Source: Glomus cerebriforme (lineage: Eukaryota > Glomeromycota > Glomeromycetes > Glomerales > Glomeraceae). From it: DNA of 12,027 bases. The notes beneath the pieces were generated by a model. That model searched no databases and had not been told where the DNA came from. It worked only from the letters and a program-made list of their open reading frames with translations. Position numbers and translations under genes: made by a program. Location of the stretch: positions 235,217-247,243 of the forward strand of contig QKYT01000084.1 in assembly GCA_003550305.1 (NCBI GenBank), written 5' to 3'. Shown here in pieces: positions 7,857 through 12,027 of this stretch (the first letter of the stretch is position 1; each line of letters starts with the position of its first letter).

Positions 7857-8210
7857 TATTTTAAATTAAAAAAACGTATTAGCTCTCCAATATGTTTTCA
7901 ACTATCCTTGAAAAACTTGAGAGAAAGATTTATTTTCAATGTGGCAATGCCTGATCGTATCCATAATCACAGCAGCAGACACTACTTCAATTGATACAAC
8001 AATATAAATAGGGGAGGTCGGCAAAATGGATCCATAATTTTGGGAAAAGGATTGAATATAAAGATTTTGGGCTTATTTGTACTAAATTTGAATTTAGGAA
8101 ATATTTTTGAAAAATTGGAGATGAAGCTTGAATTTTGGTTGAATGGATAAACTGATACGTCCGGTGGGCATTTAATGTCGTGCCTAATCAATTTCAATTA
8201 TAATATCTAA
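7857..8210 (+). pseudogene. Broken reading frame with two in-frame stops, unrecognised
   Basis: A single plus-strand frame spans 117 codons with only a TGA (7992-7994) and a TAA (8148-8150) inside before its TAA at 8208-8210. Between and around them it reads, in part, NVAMPDRIHNHSSRHYFN, then (stop) YNNINRGGRQNGSIILGKG, then FEKLEMKLEFWLNG, (stop) TDTSGGHLMSCLINFNYN. In DNA this AT-rich, random frames carry many more stops. One base change (CGA to TGA, CAA to TAA) would explain each stop. A possible internal start is the ATG at 7947-7949. It may be a dead copy of a dispersed family; I cannot name one. Confidence 0.45.
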
Positions 8211-8785
8211 CTACACGATCGTTATATAAGAATATGATTTTATTTAATAAAGATAATTATTTATTTGATGTTTTAATTATTAAATATTTTGTTCTAAAAT
8301 TGGAGAATGCTTTTATAGTTTTATAGTTACTAAAAAAAATAAATTAAGTAAATTATATTATCTGTATGCGTGATTTTTAATATAAAAGTATATACTGCAA
8401 CAAATATAAAATGTTATGACTAATGATAAACACGATGCTGTATGTAAAAATAATAGAATTCGCTGAAAAAAATCTGGAATTTTAAAAACATTATTAACAA
8501 TATCAAAGATTTTTCTGAAGTGAAATCAAACATACCAAATTAAATTTAAAATTATTAATTTAATCAAGATAATCATTATGAATTAACAAAAGTTCATGTT
8601 CAAAGGGTAGCAATAACTGTAATGCGCGTATATAGTGTTTGGAGGGAATTTCCCATTAAAATCATTAAATGTCATATGCAATTTTGCACGTTGAACATGT
8701 ACATTTTATAAAGATATAATGTAGTATTTTTATAATGTGATAATTTCATGTATAATTAGGTATGAAATTAATTTATTAACTAGAG
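8211..8785. other. AT-rich intergenic stretch, no gene found
   Basis: No supported gene. The only structure seen is the small palindrome GGGAATTTCCC at about 8644-8654. Confidence 0.5.
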
Positions 8786-8845
8786 GAAGCTGATGCGCGG
8801 TGACCATATTACCGCCAGTCATGATTTTAAACCTAAGAACTGAAT
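8786..8845 (+). pseudogene. Short remnant of a repeated coding motif with several stops
   Basis: In one frame it reads EADAR, stop, P, YYRQS, stop, F, stop, T, stop, ELN. I recall a recurrent Rhizophagus motif of the form EADARR...YYRQSWFQTQKLN. Against it, the stops at 8822, 8828 and 8834 sit at the W, Q and Q positions, and about five codons are missing after EADAR. This match is from memory and has not been verified. The patch is visibly more GC-rich than its flanks and contains GCGGT/ACCGC as a small inverted repeat (8797-8815). Confidence 0.4.
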
Positions 8846-8919
8846 CTAAAGAGTATTAATAATAGTAAAAATTAAATAAATTGATTGAATTTAAATTAGT
8901 AAATAAAAATGCCTGCAAC

Positions 8920-9078
8920 ATGAAGTCGAATTCGAAAAATTTCTCGCTTAAAAAAGCTAAGACCGAACCTAAAAGAAAAAAAACTTTAATAAATAATTAT
9001 ATTAATCTAATGACTCACCACAGCATACTACAGACTGATCATTTTGATTTTTCACACATATTACGAACATTAGCAAAT
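8920..9078 (+). other. Possible isolated first exon of a basic protein
   Basis: From ATG 8920-8922, 53 codons read through MKSNSKNFSLKKAKTEPKRK to HFDFSHILRTLAN, ending at a good donor AAT/GTAAGC (9079-9080). Unspliced, it stops after three more codons. The KKAKTEPKRKK cluster resembles a nuclear localisation signal, and codon usage (TCG, GAC, CAC, CGA) is unlike the AT-rich flanks. A candidate next exon after CCAATTAG at about 9131 gives KNYLKSVKNIK but then stops. No domain was recognised, so the gene is incomplete or broken. Confidence 0.3.
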
Positions 9079-9079
9079 G

Positions 9080-9899
9080 TAAGCATCTGAGAACAATAAA
9101 TAATAATTGATAACTGATAATCAATCCAATTAGAAAAATTATTTAAAATCTGTGAAAAATATCAAGTATGAGATACTTGTTTAATATGCCATCTATGACT
9201 TTGCTTAAGACTTTAAAGTTAGCAAACATATATATGATCAGGTTGTGTAAAAAAAAAGAGAAATAATCATTTCGCACCTTAATTTTATCACTTTTATTTA
9301 CATTATTATTTAATAAAGTGCTTAAAAATCTATTCAAATGTCAAATAGCCATTATTCACAGCCATGTAAATATGTAATTAAAATTATTTGTAACGAAAAT
9401 AACAATAAATTGTCCTAGAGAAATAATTAATGTTTAGTACATAATATCTGGTTTAAATTCTTCGCTCATCCATTAATTGTACCGCCTACAAAAAATCTGT
9501 CTCAGCCCCTTTGCAGTACAACTGATTCATATAAAATGAAATGTTTAATATTTTTATTATTTCTTTAAAAATTTGTTTTTTATTATTATATTGAAATGTC
9601 TGTATTATAATAAATAAACCTGTATATTAATAGGGTATGGGATCTGGATCCACAATCCCAGATTGAATTTTTAAAGAAATCTTTTTTTTATTCTTCATTA
9701 TTTTATTTCGCTAAACGAATTGAATTTGGAGAAATCAATCAAATTCTGAATTAAAGATTAAGAATCTGATTCATATTAATTTATTTTATCTATTTTGGAA
9801 ATTTCTAATCAGTGTATAACAACTTTCTCAAATTTTATTATAAATAATATTTTATCAATTTTTTTGATAAATTCACTTCTTGTATAAAATCTTAGGCTA
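9080..9899. other. AT-rich stretch, no gene found
   Basis: No supported gene. A small hairpin has arms TGGGAT (9638-9643) and ATCCCA (9655-9660). A minus-strand snatch upstream of it (about 9527-9450) reads MNQLYCKGAETDFL, stop, AVQLMDERRI, stop, which may be more decayed coding DNA. Confidence 0.45.
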
Positions 9900-10410
9900 T
9901 TATATAATCGTGAAAATCTTTGGTTTCTTTGGTAGTACTTGAGATGATACCTCTGGTATTATTTATCCCAATGATTGTAAATTGTTTTTATTGGCTTCAG
10001 TTTCTACAGAATCATTGGAATTTTCAAGAAATTGAATGCTCGTCCTGATTTCAGCATGAAAGTGCTGACTTATGCAAAAGTTTCTTCTCCATGTTTATCT
10101 ATCTCATCATATCACCTACCTTTTTCTTACTCACCGAAACTAAAAATTCATCAGTTTTCCTATTCTCTAACGATTAATTAGATGTACTAGGCTGTGTTAC
10201 TCCTGCTTGATTTTCCTGATATCACAATTTAGTACTGCAATGAGTTTAGCCTTTTCTTTATCACTTTGCTCTAATTTTGCAAGTCTGGTCCTATTGCCTA
10301 CCTTATCTTAGCATTTTCAGCTTTAACCTTGCATTTTCAGCTTTAATCTCAGAACTTTCGGCTAGGAGCTCAATGATGTGTTATTTCAATGAATCAAGTT
10401 CAGATTGCAT
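9900..10410 (-). pseudogene. Decayed member of a Rhizophagus coiled-coil protein family
   Basis: From ATG 10410-10408 the minus strand reads MQSELDSLK, TAA, HIIELLAESSEIKAENARLK, then shifts frame. Further pieces follow in order in different frames: RLAKLEQSDKEKAKLIAVLN and CDIRKIKQE; ENRKTDEFLVSVSKKKV and INMEKKLLHKSA; EIRTSIQFLENSNDSVETEA; PEVSSQVLPKKPKIFTII before a TAA at 9902-9900. The order, the leucine heptads and the repeated KAENA unit match a multi-copy coiled-coil family that I recall from Rhizophagus irregularis (starting MQSELDSLKQRITELEAENA). At least three frameshifts and several stops make it clearly non-functional. Function of the intact family is unknown to me. Confidence 0.72.
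10310..10346 (-). repeat. Short tandem coding repeat (KAENA unit)
   Basis: GCATTTTCAGCTTTAA on the plus strand occurs twice, 19 bases apart. On the coding strand it gives AAAGCTGAAAATGC, the Lys-Ala-Glu-Asn-Ala heptad core. The second copy has lost one base relative to frame. Confidence 0.65.
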
Positions 10411-10780
10411 GTTCGATAATAACTTTCATATAGGACATGATTTATTTAAAATGCAAGTTAGACTTTAGATCTTACTTTTTTATTTACAATATGTCTCCAT
10501 ATCCCACGAAAAATATATTTGATACAATATATAGAATTTTGGCTTGAATTCTTTATTGATGCAGTAAATAAATTACATAAACCTGCTTATAAATTTACAA
10601 GCAAAATGGTATTTCTACATTAATTCATTAATTCTAAACTACCTATACTAACATATTATCCATAATTCAGCTTCACTCATCCCAATCATAGTTATTCTGG
10701 ATAAAAATAACTTAGTTGTCAATTATACTTATAAAATATGCATTGTCAGAAATAAACGAATGACATTGACTATACTTATA
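10411..10780. other. AT-rich intergenic stretch, no gene found
   Basis: This is upstream of the decayed coiled-coil gene. No coding frame or clear promoter element is distinguishable. Confidence 0.45.
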
Positions 10781-10918
10781 GCCGAAACCTCCTAAGAATA
10801 TGGCCGAATCTAAAAGTCTGAAACCATAGTCCGAATCTAGTACTGAAAACTAAAACTCTGGTCAAAACTTTACATATACTGAAACTATTTTTTAGAATTT
10901 TGTAATATAGACTGAAAC
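10781..10918 (+). repeat. Degenerate array of a GAAAC/GAATC motif
   Basis: About eight loosely spaced copies of a 9-base motif close to GNCYGAAAC occur: GCCGAAAC (10781), GCCGAATC (10803), GTCTGAAAC (10816), GTCCGAATC (10829), TACTGAAAA (10841), GTCAAAAC (10861), TACTGAAAC (about 10877) and GACTGAAAC (about 10910). Spacing is mostly 12-22 bases. It may be a decayed tandem repeat or the subterminal repeat region of a DNA transposon. Confidence 0.5.
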
Positions 10919-11052
10919 TTTATTTATTTATTTAATCGTATTATTTATTAATTATTATAATTTGTAATTATTATGTATATTATTAATAACTAAATTACTA
11001 AAAAAATAAAATAAAATTTACTATTTTACTATATAAAATTATCATTATAAAT

Positions 11053-11418
11053 TTATAATTCATTATCATTATTCATTTCTCTTGCTATTAATGCCTCAAT
11101 ATCGTAATCTTCANNTTCTGGATCCAATACAACAGTTTGTCTTCTTTGATTAACTGTTGTCTCATCCTCAGATTCTTTTCTTTCCATATTAAAAATTTAA
11201 GATTCAATATCTACATCTGAAATAACATTTAAATTATAAGTTTGAGACATATCTATAACCATATCTATCACATTTTCATCATACAAAAATTTAAAATCAT
11301 CTTCTCCCAGTAACTCATCACTAATTTTCATAATAGTATTTATCATTTTTTCACGTAATGAATTCTCAGAAGTATTAATTGCATAATGAGATAATTCTTG
11401 TTTTTTTTTTTTATAAAT
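11053..11418 (-). pseudogene. Acidic reading frame with one in-frame stop, unrecognised
   Basis: One minus-strand frame of about 121 codons carries a single internal TAA (11199-11197). Before it are ELSHYAINTSENSLREKMIN and ISDELLGEDDFKFLYDENVI; after it, MERKESEDETTVNQRRQTVV, LDPE, a codon with two unresolved bases, EDYDIEALIAREMNNDNEL and TAA. The composition is acidic and polar, unlike random AT-rich translation, and suggests the C-terminal tail of a larger protein. The left limit is a TGA next to a run of 12 A's. The product after the TAA begins at a good ATG, so an alternative is a separate 44-residue frame. I cannot assign a family; a transposase tail is possible. Confidence 0.45.
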
Positions 11419-11528
11419 TCAAACTTTTTATTAGTTTAAGGTAAGGGAAAGACTCACTGATCTTGCCGAACATTATTTCTATACATAATACATAAAAGTA
11501 AAAACTAATCATATACTACGAAAAAACA

Positions 11529-11954
11529 TCATGCTAAGCTTAACCAAACATATACTTCACAATGAGCGGTATAGCCCAGTCCGACTATCCCCACCATAAA
11601 TGATGTGATACCTCCTCCAGAGTATTCCACGCTCTCAAAGGGAATAACACGTAATAAAATCACTCCCAAAAATAGGTGCAACTCCAAGCTAGCAATGATC
11701 CTGGGAGATTCTAAAAATTTTTGAATTGTCAACCAACATTGCATTTCTCAAAACAAATTTTAATAAAAGAGGTTAACTAGTGGGACTCTCCCAATTAGCA
11801 TACAGGTATTCTTCCATGTCCCCCAGGAGATACCTTCATTGTCTCGGTTGTGACATACATCAACTAGAAAACTTATTAAAAAACATTTAAGTTGATATTT
11901 AGTTAGTTCCACGTTGTCACCATGTGATTTCTTATCCTGTGGCGCAGTAAATGA
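11529..11954 (-). pseudogene. GC-richer reading frame with two in-frame stops, probable repeated-element gene
   Basis: A single minus-strand frame of 142 codons contains only a TAA (11762-11760) and a TGA (11750-11748) before its TGA/TAG region at 11529. The first 64 codons include HGDNVELTKYQLKCFLISFL, VDVCHNRDNEGISWGTWKNT and CMLIGRVPLVNLFY. After the two stops come MQCWLTIQKFLESPRIIASL, ELHLFLGVILLRVIPF and EYSGGGITSFMVGIVGLGYT, ending VYVWLSLA. It has hydrophobic segments and much higher G+C than its flanks. I recall near-identical strings in hypothetical proteins of Rhizophagus irregularis, unverified, which would make this a dispersed repeat. Each stop is one transition from CAA or CGA. 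No function is known. Confidence 0.5.
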
Positions 11955-11995
11955 TCATCAGGTGAAAAAGGTGAAAATGGTATTACCTATTAAAT

Positions 11996-12027
11996 CTATT
12001 TAATTTATTTAATTTATTTTATTTATT
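11996..12027. repeat. AT simple repeat at the right edge
   Basis: This is an impure repeat of TTTAA and TTTAT units running off the window. Confidence 0.7.

Noticed and set aside
7982..8197. 71-codon minus-strand frame
   Set aside because: It is antisense to the broken plus-strand frame 7857-8210, which is longer and has more coding-like composition. The choice of strand is not certain.
9143..9337. 64-codon minus-strand frame
   Set aside because: Asn/Leu/Phe-rich with no motif or context; expected by chance.
10277..10468. 63-codon plus-strand frame
   Set aside because: It lies antisense to the N-terminal coiled-coil part of the decayed minus-strand gene.
11940..11948. TGGCGCAGT, resembling a tRNA A-box
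   Set aside because: No matching B-box (GGTTCGA-like) or acceptor stem follows before the window ends.
1..12027. CRISPR array, bacterial operon or ribosome binding sites
   Set aside because: No regularly spaced direct repeats; spliced genes and composition indicate a eukaryotic nuclear genome.

Overview
The window looks like nuclear DNA of an arbuscular mycorrhizal fungus, most likely Rhizophagus (Glomeromycotina). The reasons are the very high A+T content, short GT-AG introns of 73-98 bases, a tyrosine-kinase-like (TKL) protein kinase fused to Sel1 repeats (a hugely expanded gene class in Rhizophagus irregularis), and decayed members of reading-frame families that I associate with that genus from memory. 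Four unresolved bases (n at 89, 311, 11114 and 11115) mark it as draft assembly.

Left third (1-3300): one recognisable gene on the minus strand, 2921 down to 732. Five exons encode an N-terminal TKL-type kinase domain, a charged linker and six 36-residue Sel1 repeats; the joined product would be about 621 residues. Two single-base frame breaks (near 2734-2739 and 1454-1456) interrupt it. They are either pseudogene lesions or sequence errors. Its presumed promoter and 5' UTR lie at about 2922-3300.

Middle (3300-7856): mostly AT-rich intergenic DNA without a convincing gene. It holds a diverged tandem pair of a ~117-base unit with conserved hairpins (4271-4495), flanked by a pyrimidine-rich block (4136-4270) and a long purine-rich block (4505-5340). 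There are also a near-perfect 24-base palindrome at 6379-6402 and a fold-back at 6921-6957.

Right third (7857-12027): a graveyard of broken coding sequence. There is a plus-strand frame with two stops (7857-8210), a short remnant with four stops (8786-8845), a possible isolated first exon (8920-9078), a decayed coiled-coil family gene on the minus strand (9900-10410), a degenerate array of a GAAAC/GAATC motif (10781-10918), a minus-strand acidic frame with one stop (11053-11418), and a GC-richer minus-strand frame with two stops over 142 codons (11529-11954). These do not form a pathway or operon. They look like dead copies of dispersed, multi-copy families next to one member of an expanded signalling family. 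No RNA genes, CRISPR array or intact transposase were found.
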